51,606 nt of DNA, from NCBI RefSeq assembly GCF_001282115.1, contig NZ_LJBR01000065.1, positions 1 through 51,606 on the forward strand. Direction: 5' to 3'. Below the pieces are notes generated by a model. It was not told the DNA's origin and ran no database searches. It was given only the letters and a program-made list of their open reading frames with translations. The position numbers were made by a program, and so were the translations under genes. This document shows positions 43,669-51,606 of the stretch, one piece after another (within the stretch, counting starts at the first letter, position 1; the number at the start of each line of letters is the position of its first letter). This DNA is from Streptomyces sp. NRRL B-24085 (GTDB taxonomy: Bacteria; Actinomycetota; Actinomycetes; Streptomycetales; Streptomycetaceae).

Positions 43669-44031
43669 ATGACGGCGGAGGCCTCGGATCAGGCAGATGT
43701 GTCGGGACTGTCGCTGACGGTGCAGGTCGACGGAGACATGGATTGGCAGACCGCCCCGTTCCTCCGTGAACGGCTTCTGGCGCAGATCACCGCGGAGTAC
43801 CGGCGTGTGGTGCTCGATCTGTCCGCGGTGTCGTTCTGTGATTCGGCCGGGCTGAATGTACTGCTGTGGGCCCGGCGGTTGGCGAATGAGGCCGGTTCCG
43901 AGCTGGTACTGGCATGTGTGCCGGCGAACGTGCAGAGGACGCTCGTCATGACCGGCGTGGACACCGTCGTGCTGGCATATGTCACCGTCGGCGAGGCGGA
44001 AAGCGCCCTGATGGTAGATGGCGGTGCCTGA
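43669..44031 (+). CDS. STAS-domain anti-sigma factor antagonist
   Basis: A 120-residue SpoIIAA/STAS-domain protein. The key segment VVLDLSAVSFCDSAGLNVLL contains the conserved D-S-A-G-L with the phosphorylatable serine, and the N-terminal VDGDMDWQTAPFLRERL is the usual first strand-helix. Such proteins bind anti-sigma kinases and release a sigma factor when dephosphorylated. No kinase partner is adjacent. An in-frame GTG at 43666 is an alternative start; GGGGAG precedes both. Confidence 0.92.
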   Translation: MTAEASDQADVSGLSLTVQVDGDMDWQTAPFLRERLLAQITAEYRRVVLDLSAVSFCDSAGLNVLLWARRLANEAGSELVLACVPANVQRTLVMTGVDTVVLAYVTVGEAESALMVDGGA

Positions 44032-44287
44032 TGCCGGGCTGCAGCCGGAGGGTCGGCCGAGGACGGGTTCGTGTTGTACGGACGGGTCAGTCGGCGGGTC
44101 ATCATTCGCGCGGGTCGTAACCCCGGGTGTTCACCCGGTCCGACAACGCATCGCGGCCCGGATACCCGCTACTCACGTTGCGGCAGCATCCCCGCATCAG
44201 TCCGAACGCTCAACCATCGCCCCGGACACGGCAACCAGGCCCGGCCCGCCGCACGGTGTGAGCCGCTGCAAGACGTAGAATCCTCCG

Positions 44288-45175
44288 ATGTCGAAGATCT
44301 GTCTGATCGGTGTCGGTCGCATGGGGGAGCCCATCTGTACCCGGCTCGTTGCAGCCGGACACCACGTGCACGCCTATGACATCCGACCTGAGCGCAGGGA
44401 AGCGATTCTCGCGTGCGGAGCCCAGTACGCGGATACCGCCCTCGCCGCCGCCACTTCGGCCGAAGTTCTCATCTCCGTGCTTCCCGGACCTGCCGAAGCG
44501 GCAGCCGCGGTTGGCGACTCCGTCCTCGCGGCACTGGCTCCGGGCGCGATCTGGATCGACATGACCAGCAACACGGCCGCTGACGCACGCGCTGGCTGGG
44601 ACAGAGCAGTTGCTCATGGGGTGGCCACTCTGGAAGCGCCCATCGGCGGATCACCAAAAGATGCCGCCGAAGGCCGCCTACGTCTCTACACCGGCGGTGA
44701 CACCGTCCACCTGGAGCGATGTCGACCCCTGCTGGACGTCCTCTCCGATCGAATCACCCACATGGGCGGCCACGGCGCTGGCTACACCACCAAGCTCCTC
44801 GTGAACCTGCTGTGGTTCACCCACGCCGTGGCCACTGCCGAGACCCTCCTCATCGGCCACCGCGCCGGTATCGACCTCACCTCGCTCACCCGTACGCTCG
44901 CCGGCGGCCCCGCTTCCAGCACGTTCATTCAGGACCACCTGCCGGGCCTGCTCACCGGCGACTACCTGACGGGCTTCGGTCTCGACCGCATCGTGGACCA
45001 GCTCACAGCCATCACCTCCCAAGCGGAACGCCTAGGCACACCTCATCCCCTTGCAGCCGCAGTCCGCGCACTCCATCAAGAGGCCCTGGAGTCCTACGGC
45101 CCCGCCAGCGGAGAACTTGCCGCAGTTGCCCTGCTGGAGGAACTAGCCGGTCTGCGCCTGCGCCTCCCGAGTTGA
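44288..45175 (+). CDS. NAD(P)-dependent oxidoreductase, 3-hydroxyisobutyrate dehydrogenase family
   Basis: A 295-residue beta-hydroxyacid dehydrogenase. It has the dinucleotide fold ICLIGVGRMGEPICTRLVAAGH, the substrate motif ATLEAPIGGSPKDAAEGRL (family DAPVSGG-x-x-x-A), and the catalytic-lysine helix region HGAGYTTKLLVNLL (family G-x-G-x-x-x-K-x-x-N). The C-terminal helical domain is complete. It reduces or oxidises a beta-hydroxy acid or imine; imine reductases share this architecture. It stands alone, convergent with the FHA-monooxygenase gene. Confidence 0.9.
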   Translation: MSKICLIGVGRMGEPICTRLVAAGHHVHAYDIRPERREAILACGAQYADTALAAATSAEVLISVLPGPAEAAAAVGDSVLAALAPGAIWIDMTSNTAADARAGWDRAVAHGVATLEAPIGGSPKDAAEGRLRLYTGGDTVHLERCRPLLDVLSDRITHMGGHGAGYTTKLLVNLLWFTHAVATAETLLIGHRAGIDLTSLTRTLAGGPASSTFIQDHLPGLLTGDYLTGFGLDRIVDQLTAITSQAERLGTPHPLAAAVRALHQEALESYGPASGELAAVALLEELAGLRLRLPS

Positions 45176-45354
45176 CCGGGAGCCCATCCCTGCGGATCGT
45201 CGACCCAGACCCGTACCCGCCGCCTGCCCGGCCGCCTTCCCAACAGGGAAGTGGTGAATCGGCTCTCACCAACCACGTCGCCCGCTCGTGAGGTTCAGCG
45301 GAGGGTCGAGCCAGGCACCGACAGAGCCACCGGTCTCGATGTTGGAGAACAAGT

Positions 45355-47346
45355 TCAGGCCGGATCGAGGAGTACCGAGGCGCGGGGATCGGGGAGCGGC
45401 TGCGGTGGTTGCGGAGTCGTTGGGACGAAGACCGGAGCGTCCTGCTGGTAGAAGATGTCGATGTCGGCTTCCTCGCCACCGACGATCAGGGTGTCCCACG
45501 CCCCGCTCTTCTGGAGTGTCCGCAGGGTCGCGGGGGCGAGGGTGGACAGGTGGGCTCGGAGGATGTTGTCGTCGGGCAGACCCGGCATGCGGGGTGCCAG
45601 TCGTTCGCGTATGCCCCGCATGCGGTCCAGCAGGATCTCCAGGTCGGCGTCGGCTGAGTCCGGGACCGCGGCAGGTGTCGCGACCGGACCGGAGGGCTTG
45701 TGCTGTACGGTACCGGCCTCCGCCGGCTTGGCCGTGGTGTGCATGCTGGCGTCGATGATGTCCTTGATCGCTCGGGTCACGCCCCGTTCGTCCGTGGTGA
45801 CCATGGCGTTCCAGGCGCGGCTCTTGTGCCGGTATTGCAGCATCGACATGGCCGCCTCGTGCCGGATGAAGTCGGCGTCGCGCAGGGGGCGACCGCTCCA
45901 GACCCGGCTGAGGGAGCGGGCGAGCGAGATGGCTGAGGCGAGGCCGCTGTTGAGGCCGCGTCCGGGCCAGAAGTGGATGGCGTTGGCTGCGTCACCCAGG
46001 AGGAATCCGTAGGTTCCCGGGCGGTCCGCGGTCGGGCGGGTGAGCTGAGCCGTGAACCGGGGACGCTGGACCATGTCGAGGCGGAACGAGGTGATCGCGC
46101 TGAGGTCCTGTTCGGGGACGTCGAACAGTCGCAGCCCTTCCAGGATCCGCTTCCACAGCGGTGAGCTGCGCAGCAGCGCCGGGAGGAACAGCGTGCCGTG
46201 GGTCGGGCAGGCGAATTCGTTGTCCTCGTGGCGGCTCATCAGGCACGGCCGGGCGGCGATGCACTCCTCGAAGACCTGTCGTACCGGGTCGATACCGATG
46301 ACGTTGCGGGCTTCCTCGCGGGTGAGACGCATGTTCAAGAAGCCCTCGCCGCGAAGGGAGTTGAGCAGGAACCGGTTCTGGGCCACGGTCAGCAGCACGC
46401 TCATCGGGTCGGACAGGCGGGACTTGACCTTGAGACCGAGGACGACGTCCTGGATGTGCTCACCGTCCAAGGAGTAGATCGAGGCGTCGGGCATGCCGAA
46501 GCGGTCGGTGAAATGCTCTCGGGTACGGGAGCGGCCGCCTTCGCTGATGACCAGCACGTGTTCGCGCGCGATGAGCTGCTCCTGCTCCGCGGCATCGAAC
46601 CGCTTGGGCACGAGCCGGATGGCAGGCTTACGGTTGGCCAGCGCGAGGAGCTGGTCCTCGATGTAGGCGATGCGAATGTTGCGGGGCGGGCGTCCCTCCA
46701 CGGAATCGGGCCCCAGTGGCCACATCTCGGAGAAGTGACGGTCGTCGCCGAACATCGCCGTCTGCATCTCTTGTGTCAGCGCCGAGTACTGCCGGCTCTG
46801 CACGGTGACCACCTGCTGACGGCGGACGTTTCCCTGGGCGGCGTCCTTCCAGATCACCGAGGTGCCGTCGCGAACCCAGCGGCCGTCGTAGACGGTGATC
46901 GCGACCCGTCCGGCCAGCGCCTCCTCCAGTAGCAGGGCGAAGGCGAGACCGACCGGGCCACCGCCGGTCACCGTGACCCGCAGGACCCCCGGGTCCACGG
47001 CCGCATTGGCGCGCGGCAGGTCCATCTGGGAGAGGTCCATGACCGTCTCGACGGCTTCCTGCGTCTCGAACAGGAACGTCTCGTCGCCGATGCGTATGGT
47101 GTCGCCAGGGGACAACTCATGGCGTTCGACACGGCGTTCGTTGACGAAGGTGCCGTTCCTGCTGTCGCGGTCATGCAGGATGTACGCGCCGTTGTCGGCG
47201 ACAATCTCGGCGTGAAAGCGGGAAGCACTGACGCTGACGATGATGACGTCGTTGTCACTCTTGCGGCCGAACGTCAGCGGGGCCTCTCCGAGAACCACGC
47301 TCTGACCGGTGAACGGACCGGTGCGTCCCACGATGACCGACAGCAC
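45355..47346 (-). CDS. FHA domain - FAD-dependent monooxygenase-like fusion protein
   Basis: A 663-residue protein. Residues about 1-95 are an FHA phosphothreonine-binding domain (LTFGRKSDNDVII, SASRFHAEI, DRDSRNGTFVN). From about residue 120 there is a FAD-binding monooxygenase-like fold with VTVTGGGPVGLAFALLLEEAL and a later FLLGDAANAIHFWPGRGLNSGLASA, the GD motif and ribityl-binding loop of aromatic hydroxylases. The C-terminal about 120 residues are low complexity and a short helical tail. GTG 47346 follows AAGGAG. The adjacent Ser/Thr kinase gene (53 bp upstream, same strand) suggests that kinase phosphorylation recruits or controls this flavoprotein. The substrate is unknown. Confidence 0.85.
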   Translation of the reverse strand: MLSVIVGRTGPFTGQSVVLGEAPLTFGRKSDNDVIIVSVSASRFHAEIVADNGAYILHDRDSRNGTFVNERRVERHELSPGDTIRIGDETFLFETQEAVETVMDLSQMDLPRANAAVDPGVLRVTVTGGGPVGLAFALLLEEALAGRVAITVYDGRWVRDGTSVIWKDAAQGNVRRQQVVTVQSRQYSALTQEMQTAMFGDDRHFSEMWPLGPDSVEGRPPRNIRIAYIEDQLLALANRKPAIRLVPKRFDAAEQEQLIAREHVLVISEGGRSRTREHFTDRFGMPDASIYSLDGEHIQDVVLGLKVKSRLSDPMSVLLTVAQNRFLLNSLRGEGFLNMRLTREEARNVIGIDPVRQVFEECIAARPCLMSRHEDNEFACPTHGTLFLPALLRSSPLWKRILEGLRLFDVPEQDLSAITSFRLDMVQRPRFTAQLTRPTADRPGTYGFLLGDAANAIHFWPGRGLNSGLASAISLARSLSRVWSGRPLRDADFIRHEAAMSMLQYRHKSRAWNAMVTTDERGVTRAIKDIIDASMHTTAKPAEAGTVQHKPSGPVATPAAVPDSADADLEILLDRMRGIRERLAPRMPGLPDDNILRAHLSTLAPATLRTLQKSGAWDTLIVGGEEADIDIFYQQDAPVFVPTTPQPPQPLPDPRASVLLDPA

Positions 47347-47399
47347 GGAAACTCCTTAAGAGATACAGATTGGTCCAGTGATGGACGACTTGATGGGTG

Positions 47400-49103
47400 T
47401 CACTCGCCGGCGGGCCGGCAGGTGATGCTGAACGGCACGGAGTTGGACTTCGTGTCGAACGGCGACTTGATCTCGACGGCCATTGCGCTCTGCAAGGTTC
47501 CCTCCTGCGCCCACGTCGAGAGCCGCACCGTCTCCGTCTTGCTCGTCGGATCACCTTCACGGAACGACAGAGTCCGCCACTGAGGGTCCACCACCGCACC
47601 GTTGTCGGACACCCACCGGTAGGAGAACTGCACCGGCGCCCGGTCCGTCGTGAACGTCGCGGTGAACCAGGGCGCCTGACCGTCTCCGCCCGGGCACCGG
47701 CCGTCGAACGTGGTGGCCCTGCCGGTGACGGTCACCGACACCGGTTGGGACGCGCTGACGGAGGCGGTGGTTTCGCCGTCCTTGGCGGCAGTGCTGTCGT
47801 CCTGATTGATTAGCGTGTAGCCGAGGACTGCGCCGCCGGCCACGACCAGGGCGGCGGCGGCAGCCCACACCGCAGGAGCCCCCTTATGGCTGCGAGCGGC
47901 ACGCGTGGGCGAGGGACCGGTGCCATGGACGAGACCGGGTGCGGGGGCCGGTGCGGCCGTGCCGTGCCGAAAGGCTGCACTGTCCGGGGGAGGCCCGAAC
48001 GTGCCCAGCGGCGCGGTCCCGGCCAGGGCCTCGGCAGCCGGCGTGGCGGCGATCGCCGCCACGGTCTCGTCGGCCGGGGTCTTTTCCTCGGCGGTGACAG
48101 CCGTGGTGCCCCCGGCGGTGACGGCTGTAGTGACCTCGGCGGTGACGGCCGCGGTGACTTCGGCCGTGGCGGGCGAGGTGACCTCGGCCGTGATGCCGTC
48201 CGCCGCCGCAGCCGGGGTCACAGCCGTGGCAGCAGCTCCCGCCTCGGGTGACGCCGTCAACCCCTGTGCGACACGGGTGAGTTCACCCATGGCCTCCTCG
48301 GGACCCATCCGCTCCTCGGGATCCTTGCGCATGAGCCCCTCGATGACCGCGGTCAGCGGGCCGGCCCGGTGCGGCGGCGGCAGTTCGTCGTCGACGACGG
48401 CGCGCAGTGTCGACAGGGCGCTCGTCCGGCGGAACGGCGAACGGCCCTGTACGGCGGTATAGAGGAGCGCCCCGAGCGACCAGAGATCGGAAGCAGCGCC
48501 CGGGGTCTGTCCCAACGCACGCTCGGGAGCGAGGTATTCGGGCGAACCGACGACCTCACCCGTCATCGTGAGTGCGGTGCTGCCCTCCACGCTGGCTATG
48601 CCGAAGTCGGTCAGGACGACACGGCTGTCATCGGCCAGCAGCACGTTGGCGGGCTTCACATCGCGGTGCAGCACCCCGGCTCCGTGGGCCGCGCGCAGAG
48701 CCGCCAGTACCTCGACGCCGATGCGCGCGACGTCCTTGGGCGCCAGGGCGCCCTCGGCGGTGATCACGTCGGCGAGGGAACGGCCGCGGACGAGTTCCAT
48801 GACGATCCACGGTCGGCCGTCGAAGTTCACCACGTCGTAGACGGTCACGACGCCACGGGCGTTGACCCGTGCCGCCGCCCACGCCTCCCGTTCCAACCGT
48901 TCGTGCAATTGCCTGCTGCGTTCGACGGGCAGCTCGATGGAGGCGCGAACCTCCTTGACCGCGACATCGCGGTGGAGCACCTGGTCGCGGGCCCGCCACA
49001 CGGTGCCCATACCACCCTCGCCGAGCACAGACAGCAACCGGTATCTGCCGGCGACGAGCCGTGAGTCGCCCGTTTCCGATGAGACCTCGTCCAGGTTGTG
49101 CAT
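47400..49103 (-). CDS. Transmembrane serine/threonine protein kinase
   Basis: A 567-residue Hanks-type kinase. Residues about 20-285 hold GEGGMGTVW (P-loop), VAVKEV (catalytic Lys), LHRDVKPANVLL (catalytic loop), LTDFGIA and SPEYLAPE. A Thr/Ala/Val-rich linker with repeats such as VTAEVT and VTAGGTTAVTA follows. A single transmembrane span (VWAAAAALVVAGGAVLGYTLI) then leads to an extracellular domain of about 130 residues with two cysteines. No PASTA repeats are present. ATG 49103 is chosen because AAGGGAG precedes it. It probably phosphorylates the FHA-monooxygenase encoded next, in response to an external cue. Confidence 0.92.
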   Translation of the reverse strand: MHNLDEVSSETGDSRLVAGRYRLLSVLGEGGMGTVWRARDQVLHRDVAVKEVRASIELPVERSRQLHERLEREAWAAARVNARGVVTVYDVVNFDGRPWIVMELVRGRSLADVITAEGALAPKDVARIGVEVLAALRAAHGAGVLHRDVKPANVLLADDSRVVLTDFGIASVEGSTALTMTGEVVGSPEYLAPERALGQTPGAASDLWSLGALLYTAVQGRSPFRRTSALSTLRAVVDDELPPPHRAGPLTAVIEGLMRKDPEERMGPEEAMGELTRVAQGLTASPEAGAAATAVTPAAAADGITAEVTSPATAEVTAAVTAEVTTAVTAGGTTAVTAEEKTPADETVAAIAATPAAEALAGTAPLGTFGPPPDSAAFRHGTAAPAPAPGLVHGTGPSPTRAARSHKGAPAVWAAAAALVVAGGAVLGYTLINQDDSTAAKDGETTASVSASQPVSVTVTGRATTFDGRCPGGDGQAPWFTATFTTDRAPVQFSYRWVSDNGAVVDPQWRTLSFREGDPTSKTETVRLSTWAQEGTLQSAMAVEIKSPFDTKSNSVPFSITCRPAGE

Positions 49104-49243
49104 GAGGGTCAACTCCCTTGTTCCGCCGCCTGCAGGGCTCAGTATGATGAATACGCCGGTGATCACTAAATGCTCAGCGTGGGAGCCGGACAGAAACGTC
49201 CACGCGCCGGGCCGTCGAGCGGGCCATCGACGAACTGGGCTAC

Positions 49244-50110
49244 GTGCCCAACCTGGCGGCGCGTACCCTGGCCGGGCGGCGCGCCGACGCGGTGGCGTTG
49301 GCGCTGCCCGAACAGGACTGGCGGCAGTTCGCGGAACCCTTCTTCTTGGAGATCATTCGCTCGTTCGGCGACGGCCTCGAAGACACCTCGGTGCAGCTGC
49401 TGCTCACCCTGGTTCGCAGCGGCATCGAGCGGCAGCGTTTCATCGAGTTCGAGCGTGGTGGTCAGGTGGACGGGGCGCTGTTCATTTCCGTTCGAGCCGA
49501 GGACCGGCTGTCGGACATGCTCGCCGAAGCCGGAGCTCCCACGGTGCTGCTCGGCCGCCGCCCGGGCGACCAGCTCGTCACCTACGTCGACGCGGACAAC
49601 GTCGGCGGCGCCCGCAGCGCAGTCGAGCACTTGTTGCGCGGGAGGAGCCGCAGGATCGCCGCCGGCATCGGACCGCTCGACATGTACGTCACCCAGTGCC
49701 GGCTGCGGGGGTACCGCGAGGCGCTGGCCGCCGCCGGCGTGGAAGCCGCTCCCTCGCTGGTCGTCGAGGGCAACTTCACCGAGGACAGCGGGCCGCGGGC
49801 GACGACTGAACTCCTCACCCGGCACCCATACGTGGACGCCGTCTTCGCCGCCTCGGACACCATGGCCGCCGCAGCACTCGGGGTGCTGCAGGCGGCCGGC
49901 CCCCGGGTGCCCGAGGACGTCGCGGTGATCGGCTCCGACGACTTCCCGCTCGCCCAGCACACCGAGCCGTCGCTGACGACGGTCCAGCAGCCGCTGGACG
50001 AGATCGGGCGGACCAAAGTGCGGCTGCTGATGCAGGAGACGGAACAACCGGAGGTCGCCTGGCGCCATGTCATCCTGCGCACCCGGCTGGTGGTGCGCGC
50101 CTCGGCTTGA
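49244..50110 (+). pseudogene. LacI-family regulator lacking its N-terminal DNA-binding domain
   Basis: The frame encodes the LacI/periplasmic-binding-like effector domain: NLAARTLAGRRADAVALALP, then IPED-like VPEDVAVIGSDDFPLAQHTEPSLTTVQQP near the end. Similarity reaches upstream of any good start, to about 49199 (STRRAVERAIDELGYVPN), but the about 50-residue helix-turn-helix is absent; upstream sequence is unrelated and has no RBS. The first in-frame start is GTG 49244. It may be a decayed relative of CebR. It could also survive as a DNA-binding-deficient sugar sensor. It precedes a cellulase gene with CebR-like boxes. Confidence 0.75.
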
Positions 50111-50162
50111 GGCACGCAGGGACGGGGCCTGGGCTCGCGGGGACGGCTCCGGGCGAAAGATT

Positions 50163-50176
50163 CGGGAGCGCTCCCA
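50163..50176. promoter_or_regulatory. CebR-like operator box 1
   Basis: CGGGAGCGCTCCCA, a 13/14 match to the CebR palindrome TGGGAGCGCTCCCA known to control cellulose-utilisation genes in streptomycetes. It lies between the truncated lacI gene and the cellulase gene. Confidence 0.8.
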
Positions 50177-50309
50177 ACTCCCGTCGCCCAGCGAAAGGTT
50201 GCGACGTGTTTGCCTGACCTGCGACTTCGAAATCCATTCGACGCATGTGCGCGCATAGGGTTGTCAGGGACATGGACGGACTCTTACAGTCCGACCCGAA
50301 CCGGTGGAA

Positions 50310-50323
50310 TGGGAGCGCTCCCA
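50310..50323. promoter_or_regulatory. CebR-like operator box 2 (perfect)
   Basis: A perfect TGGGAGCGCTCCCA palindrome 71 bp before the cellulase start codon. Repression by CebR and release by cello-oligosaccharides is the known logic for this box. Confidence 0.9.
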
Positions 50324-50335
50324 TCATTGGGGAGG

Positions 50336-50349
50336 CGGGAGCGCTCCTT
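50336..50349. promoter_or_regulatory. CebR-like operator box 3 (imperfect)
   Basis: CGGGAGCGCTCCTT matches the box in its central 11 bases (GGGAGCGCTCC). Its centre is 26 bp from that of the perfect box and it probably overlaps the cellulase promoter or leader. Confidence 0.65.
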
Positions 50350-50394
50350 TACCAGTTCCGACACAGCCGAGCCACGTTCGAGAGAGGCACCCGC

Positions 50395-51528
50395 ATGCGA
50401 CCGTTACCGCACCGTCCCCGCCCCGTGCGCGGCCTGTTCGCCGCACTCCTCTCCGCTTTCGCCGCGCTCGCGGCTCTCCTTGTCGCCGCACCGCCGGCCC
50501 AGGCCGACACCACGATCTGCGAGCAGTTCGGCTCGACCGTCATCCAGGGCCGCTACGTCGTGCAGAACAACCGCTGGGGCACCAGCGCCACCCAGTGCGT
50601 CACCGCCACCGACACCGGCTTCCGCCTCACCCAGGCCGACGGCTCTGTGCCCACCAACGGCGCCCCGAAGTCCTACCCGTCGGTGTTCAACGGCTGCCAC
50701 TACACGAACTGTTCGCCGGGCACCAACCTTCCGGCGCAGCTCAGCAACATCTCCAGCGCGCCCAGCAGCATCTCCTACGGCTTTGTCTCGGGCGCCGTGT
50801 ACAACGCCTCGTACGACATCTGGCTGGACCCGACGCCCCGCACCGACGGCGTCAACCGCACCGAGATCATGATCTGGTTCAACCGAGTGGGCTCCATTCA
50901 GCCGATCGGTTCGCAGGTCGGCACCGCCACCGTCGGTGGCCGCACCTGGCAGGTGTGGACCGGCAGCAACGGCTCCAACGACGTGATCTCCTTCGTCGCT
51001 CCCTCGGCGATCAGCAGCTGGAGCTTCGACGTCATGGACTTCGTCGACCAGGCCGTGGCCCGGGGCCTGGCGCAGAACAACTGGTACCTGACGAGCGTCC
51101 AGGGCGGGTTCGAGCCGTGGCAGAACGGCGCCGGACTCGCGGTGAACTCCTTCTCCTCCACCGTCAACCTCGGTGGCGGCGGCGACCCGGGCGGCCCCGG
51201 CGGACCGGCCACGGCCTGCCAGGTGACCTTCGCGACCAGCGTCTGGCAGGGCGGCTACACCGCCGATGTCACGGTCAAGAACACCGGCACCACCGCTCTG
51301 AACACCTGGCAGCTCGGCTTCACCCTGCCCTCCGGACAGCGCGTCACCAGCTCATGGAACGCCACCTTGTCCGGCTCCTCCGGCGCGGTGACGGCGACTC
51401 CCGTGGCGCACAACGCGCAGATCGCCGCCGGCGGCAGCCAGTCCTTCGGCTTCCAGGGCACCTACAGCGGCACCTTCGCCAAGCCCGGCACCTTCACCCT
51501 GAACGGCACGGCCTGCACCAGCGCCTGA
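50395..51528 (+). CDS. Secreted GH12 endoglucanase with C-terminal CBM2
   Basis: A 377-residue extracellular cellulase. The signal peptide is RPLPHRPRPVRG, then FAALLSAFAALAALLVAAPP, with cleavage after AQA. The GH12 domain runs from about residue 38 to 265 (DTTICEQFG, YVVQNNRWG), with nucleophile Glu at about 157 in TEIMIWFN and acid/base Glu at about 240 in GGFEPWQNG. A GGGGDPGGPGGP linker leads to a family 2 cellulose-binding module (ACQVTFATSVWQGGYTADVTVKNTG to the end), with the usual terminal cysteine. It cleaves internal beta-1,4-glucan bonds. ATG 50395 follows AGAGAGG. The three CebR-like boxes imply induction by cellobiose or cellotriose. Confidence 0.96.
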   Translation: MRPLPHRPRPVRGLFAALLSAFAALAALLVAAPPAQADTTICEQFGSTVIQGRYVVQNNRWGTSATQCVTATDTGFRLTQADGSVPTNGAPKSYPSVFNGCHYTNCSPGTNLPAQLSNISSAPSSISYGFVSGAVYNASYDIWLDPTPRTDGVNRTEIMIWFNRVGSIQPIGSQVGTATVGGRTWQVWTGSNGSNDVISFVAPSAISSWSFDVMDFVDQAVARGLAQNNWYLTSVQGGFEPWQNGAGLAVNSFSSTVNLGGGGDPGGPGGPATACQVTFATSVWQGGYTADVTVKNTGTTALNTWQLGFTLPSGQRVTSSWNATLSGSSGAVTATPVAHNAQIAAGGSQSFGFQGTYSGTFAKPGTFTLNGTACTSA

Positions 51529-51556
51529 CCGAAGCCGGTTGCGCCGCACCGGCCTT

Positions 51557-51605
51557 CTCCAGGGCCCGCCCCGCCTTCCCGCACCGACGGGGGCGGGCCC
51601 TGGAG
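51557..51605 (+). terminator. Intrinsic terminator after the cellulase gene
   Basis: Complementary 16-base arms (CTCCAGGGCCCGCCCC and its exact reverse complement) separated by a 17-nt loop, 29 bases past the cellulase stop codon and ending at the window edge. Confidence 0.85.
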
Positions 51606-51606
51606 T

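Noticed and set aside
1..51606. Search for tRNA, rRNA, CRISPR arrays, riboswitches, insertion sequences and attachment sites
   Set aside because: No cloverleaf-like sequence, regular repeat-spacer pattern, transposase motif or integrase was recognised by eye.

Overview
The window is about 51.6 kb of very GC-rich DNA with strong GC3 bias, many GTG starts, dense ATGA/GTGA start-stop overlaps, CebR-type operator boxes and a secreted GH12-CBM2 cellulase. All of this points to a Streptomyces (or close actinomycete) chromosome in an accessory region rich in specialised metabolism. No rRNA, tRNA, CRISPR array, transposase or integrase was found.

Region 1 (1-17.6 kb) is a small NRPS locus. A LOG-family hydrolase and an orphan Rossmann protein end at a perfect terminator. 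Facing them is a leftward operon: an MbtH-like protein, a C-A-T-TE termination module and a truncated adenylation-domain protein. Diverging from MbtH is an XRE/P-loop ATPase regulator, then a rightward operon: an argininosuccinate-lyase-like enzyme, a GHMP (threonine-kinase-like) kinase, a PLP beta-replacement enzyme fused to an ATP-grasp ligase, a carbamoyltransferase, an A-T NRPS module and an M20 carbamoylase-type hydrolase. Kinase plus PLP enzyme plus ArgH-like lyase is the logic known for 2,3-diaminobutyrate/diaminopropionate supply. One A-T loading module plus one C-A-T-TE module implies a dipeptide-sized product carrying a (carbamoylated?) diamino acid.

Region 2 (17.6-34.6 kb) starts after another perfect bidirectional terminator and is, to me, the unusual system. 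A leftward set encodes an NDK-like protein, a metallophosphoesterase, a 53-residue small ORF ending in CTDCVPNF, an alkaline-phosphatase-superfamily phosphodiesterase, a ThiS/PP-loop fusion, a methyltransferase-aminotransferase fusion (with an apparent 1-nt frameshift), an M28-like aminopeptidase, a FemAB/GNAT-like transferase, an ATP-grasp ligase, a class II aldolase and a HAD phosphatase. Diverging from the NDK-like gene, behind a good promoter, lie a 16-residue ORF with a near-perfect Shine-Dalgarno, a nucleotidyltransferase and a three-gene ABC-2 exporter. The content (two tiny ORFs, sulfur-transfer, nucleotide, amide-forming and exporter genes, but no standard RiPP synthetase) suggests a cryptic peptide-derived, possibly nucleotide- or sulfur-containing metabolite. 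I cannot match it to a known cluster.

Region 3 (34.6-42 kb) holds a secreted I36-like small protein, about 950 bp without a convincing gene, and a TetR gene divergent from a paoABC-type molybdenum aldehyde oxidoreductase with its XdhC/PaoD chaperone. Two TetR-type palindromes lie 32 bp apart between them.

Region 4 (42-51.6 kb) is miscellaneous: a hypothetical protein, a 56-residue membrane protein, two abutting gene remnants (SMI1-like and HTH), a STAS protein, a beta-hydroxyacid-dehydrogenase-type oxidoreductase, an FHA-FAD-monooxygenase fusion next to a transmembrane Ser/Thr kinase, a LacI regulator lacking its DNA-binding domain, and a GH12-CBM2 cellulase behind three CebR-like boxes.
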